Below are positions 1 through 5,825 of a stretch of DNA of 6,413 bases, one piece after another. The stretch is from NCBI GenBank assembly GCA_041485845.1, contig JBGPKH010000531.1, positions 1 through 6,413 of the forward strand. The letters run 5' to 3'. Made by a program: the position numbers and the translations under genes. The notes under the pieces are model-generated. The model had not been told where the DNA came from, did not search any database, and saw only the letters and a program-made list of their open reading frames with translations. The first letter of the stretch is position 1; every line of letters starts with the position of its first letter. The DNA comes from OMOG01 sp041485845. GTDB taxonomy: Bacteria > Acidobacteriota > Terriglobia > Bryobacterales > Bryobacteraceae.

Positions 1-45
1 GGGTCTAAAATGAAGAAAGCTTAAGAAATCTCAGGAGCGCGCATT

Positions 46-441
46 ATGAGATCCCGGATTCTGTTCATCTCCGGGCATCGCGAAGATGCCCCCCGCCTCT
101 CGCAAATGCTGCATGCTCTTCCATTGAAAGTGGATCATGCCGACACGGTGCAGCAGGCGCGCACCAAGCTTCAGCAGAAAGACTATTCAGTGATTCTGAC
201 CGAGGCCGCTCTCCCCGACGGGAACTGGCTGGACGTGCTGCATCTGACACGCGAGAGCCCCCGTGAACTGGAAGTCATCGTCACCGACCCGCAGGCGGAC
301 GCCCGCTTCTGGGCCGAAGCGCTGAACCTCGGCGCCTACGACCTTCTCGCCCAACCTTTCTACGAGCCGGAGGTGCGCCGCATCTTGTTTAACGCATGCG
401 CTCACCTGGTCTACGAACCGTATCCCAGGGCCGCCGTATAA
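46..441 (+). CDS. Degenerate response-regulator receiver (REC) domain protein
   Basis: This 131-residue protein consists of a single receiver-like domain with no output domain. The fold is readable as a first strand RILFIS (residues 4-9), a third strand YSVIL leading into ALPDG (47-59), a fourth strand EVIVT (76-80) and a last strand leading into LAQPF (101-105). The usual phosphorylation chemistry looks lost. The phosphoacceptor Asp of the D-x-x-L-P-D signature is Glu53, the conserved Lys before Pro-Phe is Gln103, and the acidic pair after strand 1 is replaced by GHRED. Thr80 may stand in for the conserved Thr/Ser. The start is well supported, since AGGAG at 33-37 lies 8 nt before the ATG. 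It is probably a phosphorylation-independent protein-protein interaction module; Glu53 could mimic a phosphorylated state, but that is inference. No partner kinase is visible. The M20 peptidase gene follows after 6 nt. Confidence 0.8.
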   Translation: MRSRILFISGHREDAPRLSQMLHALPLKVDHADTVQQARTKLQQKDYSVILTEAALPDGNWLDVLHLTRESPRELEVIVTDPQADARFWAEALNLGAYDLLAQPFYEPEVRRILFNACAHLVYEPYPRAAV

Positions 442-447
442 TGGTTT

Positions 448-1818
448 GTGTCCCAAGCCACCGACGCGTACGTAAAAAAGAACCATGACCGCTTGCTGAC
501 CGAGTTGAAGGAATTCATCCGCATTCCCAGCATCAGCACCCTGCCCGAGCACCGTCCCGATATCGACCGCGCCGCCTCGTTTGTGGCGGAAGGCCTGCGA
601 AAAGCGGGGATGGAAAACGTCGAGATCATTCCCACCGACAAGCACCCGCTGGTCTATGCGGATTGGATGCACGCCCCCGGCAAGCCCACCGTGCTGTGCT
701 ACGGGCATTACGACGTCCAGCCGGCCGATCCTCTCGAATTGTGGGAGAGCCCGCCGTTTGAGCCCACCGAGCGCAACGGCAATCTGTACGCCCGCGGCGC
801 CGTGGATGACAAGGGCCAGATGTACATGCACATCAAGGCCATCGAGGCGCTGCGCGCGGTCAACGGCACACTGCCCGTCAATATCAAGTTTCTGGTGGAA
901 GGCGAGGAAGAAGTGGGCGGCGCGTCCATCGCCAAGTACGTTGCCGAGAACCCCGAAAAGCTGCGCGCCGACGTGGCCCTGGTGTCCGACACCGCCATGT
1001 ACGCCGAAGGCATGCCGACCCTGTGCATCGGGCTGCGCGGGCTCATCTATATGGAAGTGGAAGCCAGCGGACCGGCGCGCGATTTGCATTCGGGACTCTA
1101 CGGCGGCGCCGCGCCCAGCGCGGTCTACGGGCTGATCGAACTCCTGGCAAAGGCCAAGGACGCCGACGGCGTCATCCGGATTCCCGGCATCTACGACGAC
1201 GTGGACGAACCCGCTCCCGCCGAATTGGAAAGTTGGGCGCGGCTGCCGTTTGACGAAAAGGAGTTCCTGGCGAAGGAAGTCGGCGCTTCGCGGCTCACCG
1301 GCGAGCCTGGCCGGTCGGTGCTGGAGCGCGTGTGGTCGCGGCCCACGTTCGAAGTCCACGGCATCGCGGGCGGCTTCACCGGCGCGGGCGCCAAGACCGT
1401 GATTCCCGCCAAAGCCACCGCCAAGGTCAGCATCCGGCTCGTGCCGCGGCAGGACCCGGACAAAGTGGTCGCGAGCTTCCGCGAGTGGGTCGGCGCCAAC
1501 GCGCCGCAGGGAATCCAGACCGAGGTGCGGGTGCTCAGCGCATCGCCGGGGCTGGTGGTGAATCCCACGCACCCGGCGATTGACGTTGCCGCCCGCTCCT
1601 TCGGCGAGATCTTCGGCAAGTCCACCGTGTTCATTCGCTCGGGCGGCTCCATCCCGATCGTGGGCGATTTCGCCAACCACCTCGGCATTCCGACGATCTT
1701 GATGGGCTTCGGCCTGCCCGACGACGGGCTGCATTCGCCCAACGAGAAGTACAAGGTGGAGAATTACTACCTGGGCATCATGACGATTGCCCACTTCCTC
1801 GAGCAATACGGCGGGTAG
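448..1818 (+). CDS. M20 family metallopeptidase (CNDP-type dipeptidase)
   Basis: This 456-residue protein is a full-length M20 di-zinc peptidase of the carnosine-dipeptidase-like group, probably cytoplasmic and cleaving dipeptides or similar amide bonds. All expected residues are visible: His87 in GHYDVQP, bridging Asp120 in ARGAVDDKG, catalytic Glu154 and metal ligand Glu155 in EGEEEVGG, Asp181 in SDTAMY, and His429 in GLHSPNE. The dimerisation (lid) domain runs from about 197 to 310 and carries the DLHSGLYGG signature (212-220) typical of this subgroup. No signal peptide is present. The start is GTG at 448: the frame has a stop only two codons upstream (TAA 439-441) and no better start follows before the conserved N-terminal helix. 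No good Shine-Dalgarno sits at the right distance, so translation is probably coupled to the upstream receiver gene. The exact substrate cannot be read from the sequence. Confidence 0.93.
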   Translation: MSQATDAYVKKNHDRLLTELKEFIRIPSISTLPEHRPDIDRAASFVAEGLRKAGMENVEIIPTDKHPLVYADWMHAPGKPTVLCYGHYDVQPADPLELWESPPFEPTERNGNLYARGAVDDKGQMYMHIKAIEALRAVNGTLPVNIKFLVEGEEEVGGASIAKYVAENPEKLRADVALVSDTAMYAEGMPTLCIGLRGLIYMEVEASGPARDLHSGLYGGAAPSAVYGLIELLAKAKDADGVIRIPGIYDDVDEPAPAELESWARLPFDEKEFLAKEVGASRLTGEPGRSVLERVWSRPTFEVHGIAGGFTGAGAKTVIPAKATAKVSIRLVPRQDPDKVVASFREWVGANAPQGIQTEVRVLSASPGLVVNPTHPAIDVAARSFGEIFGKSTVFIRSGGSIPIVGDFANHLGIPTILMGFGLPDDGLHSPNEKYKVENYYLGIMTIAHFLEQYGG

Positions 1819-1866
1819 CCAGGACAACCGCTGTGCCGGCGCCTTTCACGGCCCGAAACATTTAAT

Positions 1867-2070
1867 ACTACTATTGTCGAGCGGGCATCCCGCCGGAAGG
1901 GCAACTGGTTTACAGCGAGACGGCAGACGGTCAAAAAGCGGCTGCGGAGCAAACTGCAAGCGGTGCGGCAGGAGTTGCGCAAACGGTGGCATGAGCGGGT
2001 TTTTGAGAACGGCGAGTGGTTGCGGCCGGTGGTGCGGGGCTACTTCAACTGTCACGCTGTATCGGCGGTG
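1867..2070 (+). pseudogene. Relic of group II intron reverse transcriptase/maturase (C-terminal thumb/X region)
   Basis: The + frame through position 1963 is open across this stretch and reads as the thumb/maturase part of a group II intron-encoded protein. It begins with RRKGNWFTARRQTVKKRL, continues with a basic helix (KLQAVRQELRKRWHE) and ends in GEWLRPVVRGYFNCHAV, which matches the family's G-x-W-L-x-x-V-V-x-G-(Y/F)-F-x-Y-H-A-V signature. The PTN/PGN that should follow HAV is absent. The frame becomes meaningless, although a neighbouring frame briefly reads VTLYRRWL, which might be the next helix after a small deletion. There is no start, no reverse transcriptase core (no YADD box), no terminal HNH region and no visible domain V/VI RNA. 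About 60 residues remain of a protein normally over 400 long. The fragment ends at the 3' end of the convergent VOC gene. It cannot be functional as an intron. Confidence 0.75.
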
Positions 2071-2082
2071 GCTAGTCATGCT

Positions 2083-2466
2083 TTAGGGCAGCGGCGTCTC
2101 GCGGTGGAGCAGGTGGAGGATGTTCCCGTCAGGATCGTTAAAGAACACGGTGGAATTGCCACCCTTCTTGACCGGCTCCGTCAGGAACGGGACGCCCCGA
2201 TCTTTCAGGCGCCGGCAGGACGCCTCGAAATCATCGACCGTGAGGGCCAGGTGCCTCAGTCCTGGATCGTGCATCTTGGTTGGGCCGCCGGCAGGCCGTT
2301 CCGCCTCGATGATCTCGATCATCGATCCGTCCGCGGCCTTGACGAAAACAGTGCGGCTATTCTTCGACTGATAGTTGATGGTGAAATCCAGATGCTCCAC
2401 GTACCATTGGGCCAACCGCTCGGGGTCGGGCGACGCGATCGCGGTGTGTTCGATCCCTTTGATCAT
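2083..2466 (-). CDS. VOC (glyoxalase/bleomycin-resistance fold) family protein
   Basis: This 127-residue protein contains one vicinal-oxygen-chelate domain made of two beta-alpha-beta-beta-beta modules. Likely metal ligands are His7 in IEHTAI, Glu51 in MIEII, His72 in LRHLALTV and a fourth in the DPDGN loop region. At that fourth position most relatives have Glu (DPDGNxxE), whereas here it is His118 (DPDGNILHLLH). A His at this site changes the metal set and may indicate a different substrate. Family members include lactoylglutathione lyase, methylmalonyl-CoA epimerase, dioxygenases and fosfomycin/bleomycin resistance proteins; the sequence does not choose among them. I prefer the ATG at 2466 because the domain starts immediately after it. 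A GTG at 2502 would add 12 residues (MRRPCHALQLPI) unlike the family. Neither start has a clear Shine-Dalgarno. It lies downstream of, and on the same strand as, the HAD gene with a gap of about 140 bp. Confidence 0.85.
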   Translation of the reverse strand: MIKGIEHTAIASPDPERLAQWYVEHLDFTINYQSKNSRTVFVKAADGSMIEIIEAERPAGGPTKMHDPGLRHLALTVDDFEASCRRLKDRGVPFLTEPVKKGGNSTVFFNDPDGNILHLLHRETPLP

Positions 2467-2561
2467 AATGGGCAATTGTAGCGCGTGGCAGGGGCGGCGC
2501 ACCGCGCGTGCGGGGACCGGTTGCGCCTGCTGGAACTGTTCGATGGCCGCGCGCTACGCTT

Positions 2562-2577
2562 GAATCGCCGACGATTC
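2562..2577. other. Short perfect inverted repeat between HAD and VOC genes
   Basis: GAATCG and CGATTC form a 6-bp stem around a CCGA tetraloop in the gap between the HAD gene 3' end and the VOC gene start on the - strand. No T-run follows on either strand, so it is at best a weak hairpin or a binding site. The rest of the 2467-2605 gap holds no gene I can recognise. The VOC frame remains open upstream of its start with coding-like composition, but with no recognisable domain. Confidence 0.3.
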
Positions 2578-2605
2578 GAATCCTGCCCATGGAGCGCCGC
2601 AGCCG

Positions 2606-3244
2606 TTAGCCAAGCAGTCCCGGGAGTTCTTCGATCCCGTTCAGAAGCGCGTCGGGACGGGACTCGCGCAAGCGGCGGCCGTCGACATACTCGCTGAGAA
2701 TCGCCACCGCGAAGACGCCGGCGTTCTTCCCCATGTGGATGTCTTCAGGCGTATCGCCCACGTAGCAGGCTGCCTCGGGCGGGCAGCCCATTAAGGCGAG
2801 CGCCTTGTCCAAGCCTTCCGGGTGGGGCTTCTTTTCGATCACGTCCTCGCAGCAAATCACGGCTTGAAACGTGGTTTGCAGGCGGAGTCGCTCCAGTTCG
2901 CGCTCCACGCGCCCGCGCGTGCCGTTGGTGACGATGCCGAGCCGGATCTCGCGCTCGCGCAGCGAATCCAGCACTGCGGAAGCGCCCGCCACCAGCTCCG
3001 GCTCTTCCTCCCGATAGTGGTGCAGCCACTGCTCGTCGGCTTTCGGCCAACAGGAGACTGGGAGCCGTAACCCTTCGTACATGCGGTACCATCTCGGCGA
3101 GTACACCGCTTTGTACTGGGCATCCGTAAACGAGATGCCGAACTCCGCGAGTGATTTTCGAAAGGCTCGCAGGCTGGCAGGACCGGAATCGCAGAGCGTT
3201 CCGTCCCAGTCGAAGCAGACAGTTGTGATGGTTCCCGGGGCCAA
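2606..3244 (-). CDS. HAD-superfamily hydrolase, phosphoglycolate-phosphatase-like
   Basis: This 212-residue cytoplasmic phosphatase has all four HAD motifs. Motif I is FDWDGT with nucleophile Asp12 and acid/base Asp14. Motif II is Thr106 in GIVTNGT. Motif III is Lys139 in KKPHPEGL. Motif IV is Asp164 and Asp168 in VGDTPEDI. An alpha-helical C1 cap lies at about residues 20-90. Length and order fit the Gph/PGP-like subgroup (phosphoglycolate, beta-phosphoglucomutase, pyrophosphatase and relatives). The substrate cannot be fixed from sequence, so I assign no symbol. The start is probably TTG at 3244, because motif I begins only 11 residues in and no ATG or GTG in frame fits between; no convincing Shine-Dalgarno is seen. 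It is transcribed divergently from the PIG-L gene, whose ATG is 71 bp away, so the two share a regulatory gap. Confidence 0.88.
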   Translation of the reverse strand: MAPGTITTVCFDWDGTLCDSGPASLRAFRKSLAEFGISFTDAQYKAVYSPRWYRMYEGLRLPVSCWPKADEQWLHHYREEEPELVAGASAVLDSLREREIRLGIVTNGTRGRVERELERLRLQTTFQAVICCEDVIEKKPHPEGLDKALALMGCPPEAACYVGDTPEDIHMGKNAGVFAVAILSEYVDGRRLRESRPDALLNGIEELPGLLG

Positions 3245-3286
3245 CGCCCAGAATAGCAGCCGCTGGTGGAAACCATGCTCACGTTG

Positions 3287-3292
3287 TATGAT
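3287..3292 (+). promoter_or_regulatory. Candidate -10 element for the PIG-L gene
   Basis: TATGAT matches the sigma-70 -10 consensus at 5 of 6 positions. It sits in the 71-bp divergent gap, 11 nt before the strong GGAGGAG ribosome binding site (3303-3309). No good -35 is found at 16-18 nt spacing (TGGTGG at 3264-3269 is poor), so this is only a candidate. It would give a very short leader. Confidence 0.3.
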
Positions 3293-3315
3293 GCATCCGG
3301 ACGGAGGAGATTCCG

Positions 3316-4263
3316 ATGAAGCGCAGTGAGTTTATTGGGAGGCTTGCGGGGGGCGCGCTCGCCGTCCCCGCCATGGGCGCGATGACCGATGAAGGCCCGT
3401 TTGCGAGCACCAGCGTCGAAGTGGAACGCGCTCAACCCGGGAAACCGCATACCGGGAAGGTGCTCGCCGCCATCCAACCGCATGCCGACGATCTCGCCAT
3501 CTTCGCGGGTGGGCTGGTTCTGAAACTGATGAATGAAGGCTATTCGGGATACCTGATCCGCACGACGAACGACGACCATACCGGCCCGGGAAGCGTCGGT
3601 GAAGGCGTGCTTGCCAACGAGCGGGACAACCTCGCCGTGGCCAAGTCGTTTGGGCTGAAAAAGGTCTACGATCTCTGGTACCGCAACCACATGCTGGACG
3701 CAGTTTCTCCGCTCGAGCTGCGGATGCGACTCATCTTCCTATTCCGCCTGCTGAAAGTGGACACCGTGATCTGCTACGACCCGTGGGGCCACTACGAAGA
3801 GAATCCGGATCACTACGTGACGGCGAGCGCCGTCGAGGCGGCGTGCTGGATGGCCGGCATGGGGAAGGACTATCCCGAGCATTTCGACGCAGGACTGCAG
3901 GCGCACTCCGTGAGAGAGAAATACTATTTTTCGCGGGGCCCGGAGTACGTCAACCGGGTGGTGGATATCGGCGACCTTATGGACCGCAAGATCGCGGTCA
4001 ACATCCTGAACGCCGCTCAGGGGCCGGCGGGCCAGCGCGGAGCGCAACTGCGGCAGCGGCTCAGCGGGCAAGGCTTACACCTCCCGCTGCTGGGTGACGA
4101 CGACGAGACCGCGAATCGGGAGTACGTCCGCAAGTTCGTGCTGGACCGGGACGCGGAAATCGGGAAGAAGTTCGGATTGAGCTACGCGGAGGCGTATCAT
4201 TACATCGGGCCGGAGCCGAGCAAGATTGAAGACTACGTCAAGGCCAATGCCGTAAAGCTCTGA
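3316..4263 (+). CDS. PIG-L (LmbE-like) family deacetylase with N-terminal export-like segment
   Basis: This 315-residue zinc-dependent N-acetylglucosaminyl deacetylase-type protein has the metal-binding motif PHADD (His56, Asp58, Asp59) and the second signature NPDHYVTASAVEA, with His166 as the third ligand. This is the same ligand arrangement as in MshB/LmbE enzymes. Known family substrates are GlcNAc-inositol, GlcNAc-PI, bacillithiol precursors and antibiotic intermediates; none can be assigned here. Residues 1-22 (MKRSEF, then a small hydrophobic Ala/Gly-rich run) look like a Tat-type signal in which the second Arg is Ser, so export is likely but its route is uncertain. There is no lipobox. 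The start is secure: GGAGGAG at 3303-3309 lies 6 nt before the ATG. The C-terminal part (about 250-315) carries charged helices without a recognised domain. The gene stands alone, divergent from the HAD phosphatase and followed by a decayed glycosyltransferase on the opposite strand. Confidence 0.88.
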   Translation: MKRSEFIGRLAGGALAVPAMGAMTDEGPFASTSVEVERAQPGKPHTGKVLAAIQPHADDLAIFAGGLVLKLMNEGYSGYLIRTTNDDHTGPGSVGEGVLANERDNLAVAKSFGLKKVYDLWYRNHMLDAVSPLELRMRLIFLFRLLKVDTVICYDPWGHYEENPDHYVTASAVEAACWMAGMGKDYPEHFDAGLQAHSVREKYYFSRGPEYVNRVVDIGDLMDRKIAVNILNAAQGPAGQRGAQLRQRLSGQGLHLPLLGDDDETANREYVRKFVLDRDAEIGKKFGLSYAEAYHYIGPEPSKIEDYVKANAVKL

Positions 4264-4264
4264 C

Positions 4265-4386
4265 GGTGCGCGGACGGTGACGGCCAAAGCATGCAGCGGT
4301 AGCCAAGCTTTCTCGCCGCGCCACCCCCACTCCACGTCCTCCCAGTAGAACGGAGCGAAGGCGGACGGCTCCACCACCGGCAGCAA
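4265..4386 (-). pseudogene. Relic of a family 2 glycosyltransferase (frameshifted fragment)
   Basis: Read on the - strand, the frame from 4386 gives SAFAPFYWEDVEWGWR, the acidic W-E-D motif block that follows the 'GGFDE.F' region in rhamnosyltransferase-type GT2 enzymes. The frame then continues as GEKAW, which is unlike the family. Removing one G from the GG at 4316-4317 makes it continue as WRARKLGYRCMLWPS, the canonical continuation of that motif, ending in an AH that resembles the family's 'H' before the C-terminal tail. I therefore read it as a GT2 fragment with a one-base insertion. No start, no nucleotide-sugar-binding N-terminal domain (no DxD region) and no membrane segment remain. 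It abuts the 3' end of the PIG-L gene. About 40 of roughly 300 residues survive. Confidence 0.6.
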
Positions 4387-4610
4387 TCGACGATCGGGCG
4401 ATGCTACTCGGCCGCCGAAATCGAATCAGTGCGATCGACGAAATCGCGCAGTCGCCGGAGACGGTCGCGAGCCGCTTCCTACGCCGGCAGACGCACTGGA
4501 AAATCTATCGCGGCCCGGATCTGGAATCGCCTGGCGCCGCTCTCCGGCGAAGAGGTTCTGGCCGGATGGGATCGATCCGCTGCAGGCGTAGCGGCTTTGA
4601 GCGTGGTTGT
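4387..4610. other. Unassigned stretch between GT2 relic and purS
   Basis: No intact gene is recognised here. On the + strand, two frames have GC-rich third positions in turn: the frame of 4401 to about 4500 (reading ISAIDEIAQSPETVASRF), then the frame of 4429 to a TAG at 4612-4614 (reading IWNRLAPLSGEEVLAGW). This would fit another frameshifted relic, but I recognise no family. On the - strand, an open run ending in a TAG near 4400 (RDFVDRTDSISAAE) is equally unassignable. The + frame is also open all the way into murI, but that extension runs antisense through purS and is not credible as an N-terminus. Confidence 0.3.
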
Positions 4611-4856
4611 TTAGTCCAGCAACTCCACGCGATATTCTTCGATCACCGGGTTGGCCAGCACGTCGTGGGCGATGGTTTCGATCTCCTTCTGCGCCTGCTC
4701 GCGGGTGGTTCCATCCGCCAGGGCGATGTCGAAGAACTTGCCTTGCCGCACATCCGAAATGTCGTGATAGCCGAGGCCGTTGAGAGCCGAGCGGACCGTT
4801 TGGCCCTGGGGGTCCAGCACCGTGGACTTCAAGGTAACAAAGACGCGAGCTTTCAT
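4611..4856 (-). CDS. purS: Phosphoribosylformylglycinamidine synthase subunit PurS
   Basis: This 81-residue protein is a full-length PurS, the small dimeric subunit that bridges PurQ (glutaminase) and small PurL (synthase) in the three-part FGAM synthetase of purine biosynthesis. Family marks are the first strand KARVFVTLK, then VLDPQGQTVRSALNGLG (residues 13-29), and DVRQGKFFDIAL (35-46) near the usual 'VRxGK' turn. The start is well supported: GAGG (4863-4866 on the + strand, read in reverse) is 6 nt before the ATG. In most bacteria purS is followed directly by purQ, often with purL. Here the sequence downstream (lower coordinates) is decayed or unassigned and contains no purQ, so the partners must lie elsewhere. 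It is divergent from murI with 54 bp between the starts. Confidence 0.92.
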   Translation of the reverse strand: MKARVFVTLKSTVLDPQGQTVRSALNGLGYHDISDVRQGKFFDIALADGTTREQAQKEIETIAHDVLANPVIEEYRVELLD

Positions 4857-4910
4857 GCGGAACCTCGATTATCTCACGGGCGACGGCACGGAACGTGCAA
4901 TGGACGAAGC

Positions 4911-5741
4911 ATGAAGCTCAGACCAGCGCTGCGCAGGGCCATCGGAGTTTTCGATTCCGGCGTAGGCGGGCTCACCGTTCGGCAGGCGCTGCGGCGCCGC
5001 ATGCCGCATCGCGATTTCGTCTACCTGGGGGATACGGCCCGCGTCCCGTACGGCCGCAAGCCGCCCGGGATGGTGGCCGATTTCGCGGAGGGCATCGCGG
5101 AGTTCCTCTGTGGCCTGGGAGTGGAGGGCCTTGTGGTGGCCTGCAATACGGCATCCGCGGTCGCGTTTCCGAGTCTCGCGGAGCGCTGCGCCGTCCCGGT
5201 TTGGGGCGTAATTGACCCAGGTGTGGAAACGGCGACACGGCTCACGCGCACCGGGAGAGTCGGCGTGATCGGCACCAAGGGGACCATCGCCAGCGGAGCC
5301 TACCAACGCCGCCTCGCAGCGCGCGGCTTGCGCGCGTGGGCACAGGACTGCCCCATGTTGGTGCACGTGGTGGAAGAGGGACTGGCCAGTTCGCCTGAGG
5401 CCGAAATCCTGGCACGGCATTATCTGCGCGCGCGGCCGGAGATCGACACGCTCATCCTGGGATGCACGCACTATCCCCTGCTACGGGACGCGTTGCAGCG
5501 CGCAGCCGGCGCCGGTGTGACGCTGGTGGACAGCGCCGAAGCGACCTCCGAGGCCGTCAGTAGGGCTTTCGAGCGTGCGCCGCGATGCTTCACGCAAGGG
5601 CGCGTCATCCACTTGGTGACGGGCGATCCAGTGGCGTTTGCGCACACCGCCGGAGCGATCGGCGGAGTGGCGGGAGAGATCCTTCCGCTGGCCGTGACGG
5701 AATTGGCGGCAAAGACGGAGGCCGCGGGACGGGCATCGTAA
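4911..5741 (+). CDS. murI: Glutamate racemase
   Basis: This 276-residue cytoplasmic enzyme interconverts L- and D-glutamate, supplying D-Glu for peptidoglycan stem peptides. It is cofactor-independent and uses two cysteines. Visible motifs are IGVFDSGVGGLTV (residues 11-23, with Asp15 and Ser16), VPYG (45-48), ACNTAS with catalytic Cys78, and GCTHYPLL with catalytic Cys185 and His187. A late TGDPVAF (237-243) and a short Ala-rich tail complete the usual two-domain length. The reading frame is open far upstream (to 4401), but that part is antisense to purS and unrelated to the family. The ATG at 4911 gives the normal N-terminus. Only a weak purine stretch (GGACGAAG) precedes it. It is divergent from purS, and a hairpin lies 24 nt behind its stop. 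Confidence 0.95.
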   Translation: MKLRPALRRAIGVFDSGVGGLTVRQALRRRMPHRDFVYLGDTARVPYGRKPPGMVADFAEGIAEFLCGLGVEGLVVACNTASAVAFPSLAERCAVPVWGVIDPGVETATRLTRTGRVGVIGTKGTIASGAYQRRLAARGLRAWAQDCPMLVHVVEEGLASSPEAEILARHYLRARPEIDTLILGCTHYPLLRDALQRAAGAGVTLVDSAEATSEAVSRAFERAPRCFTQGRVIHLVTGDPVAFAHTAGAIGGVAGEILPLAVTELAAKTEAAGRAS

Positions 5742-5764
5742 GCGGCGCCGGGCGAGCTAGGGGT

Positions 5765-5789
5765 CGGGCATCCGCCGCCGCCATGCCCG
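5765..5789 (+). terminator. Hairpin behind murI, possible transcription end
   Basis: CGGGCAT (5765-5771) and ATGCCCG (5783-5789) form a perfect 7-bp stem around an 11-nt loop made of CCG repeats, beginning 24 nt after the murI stop. There is no T-run after it, so it is not a classical intrinsic terminator. It may protect the 3' end of the mRNA or simply be GC-rich sequence. Confidence 0.3.
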
Positions 5790-5825
5790 GAGACACCCGC
5801 AGTTTTCGCAGTCCGCGGCGATCGC

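Noticed and set aside
1..45. A tiny ATG-to-TAA frame (atgaagaaagcttaa) before the receiver gene
   Set aside because: It is four codons long with no ribosome binding site in view. It is probably leader sequence.
187..1827. A 546-codon open frame antisense to the receiver and peptidase genes
   Set aside because: It is the mirror of a GC-rich gene with strong third-position bias. Its translation is low in complexity and matches no family, while the + strand holds two clear genes.
2570..2600. A tRNA 3'-end-like string (TTCGAATCCTGCC), as might mark an attachment site
   Set aside because: The 5' half of the T-stem does not pair (GACGA against CCTGC), no tRNA body lies upstream and no second copy or integrase is in the window.
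2857..3690. A 277-codon - strand frame across the HAD and PIG-L genes
   Set aside because: It covers parts of two genes with full motif sets on their own frames, and it has no recognisable domain.
4401..4910. A long N-terminal extension of murI (about 170 codons)
   Set aside because: It runs antisense through the complete purS gene and does not resemble any glutamate racemase. The ATG at 4911 gives the normal start.
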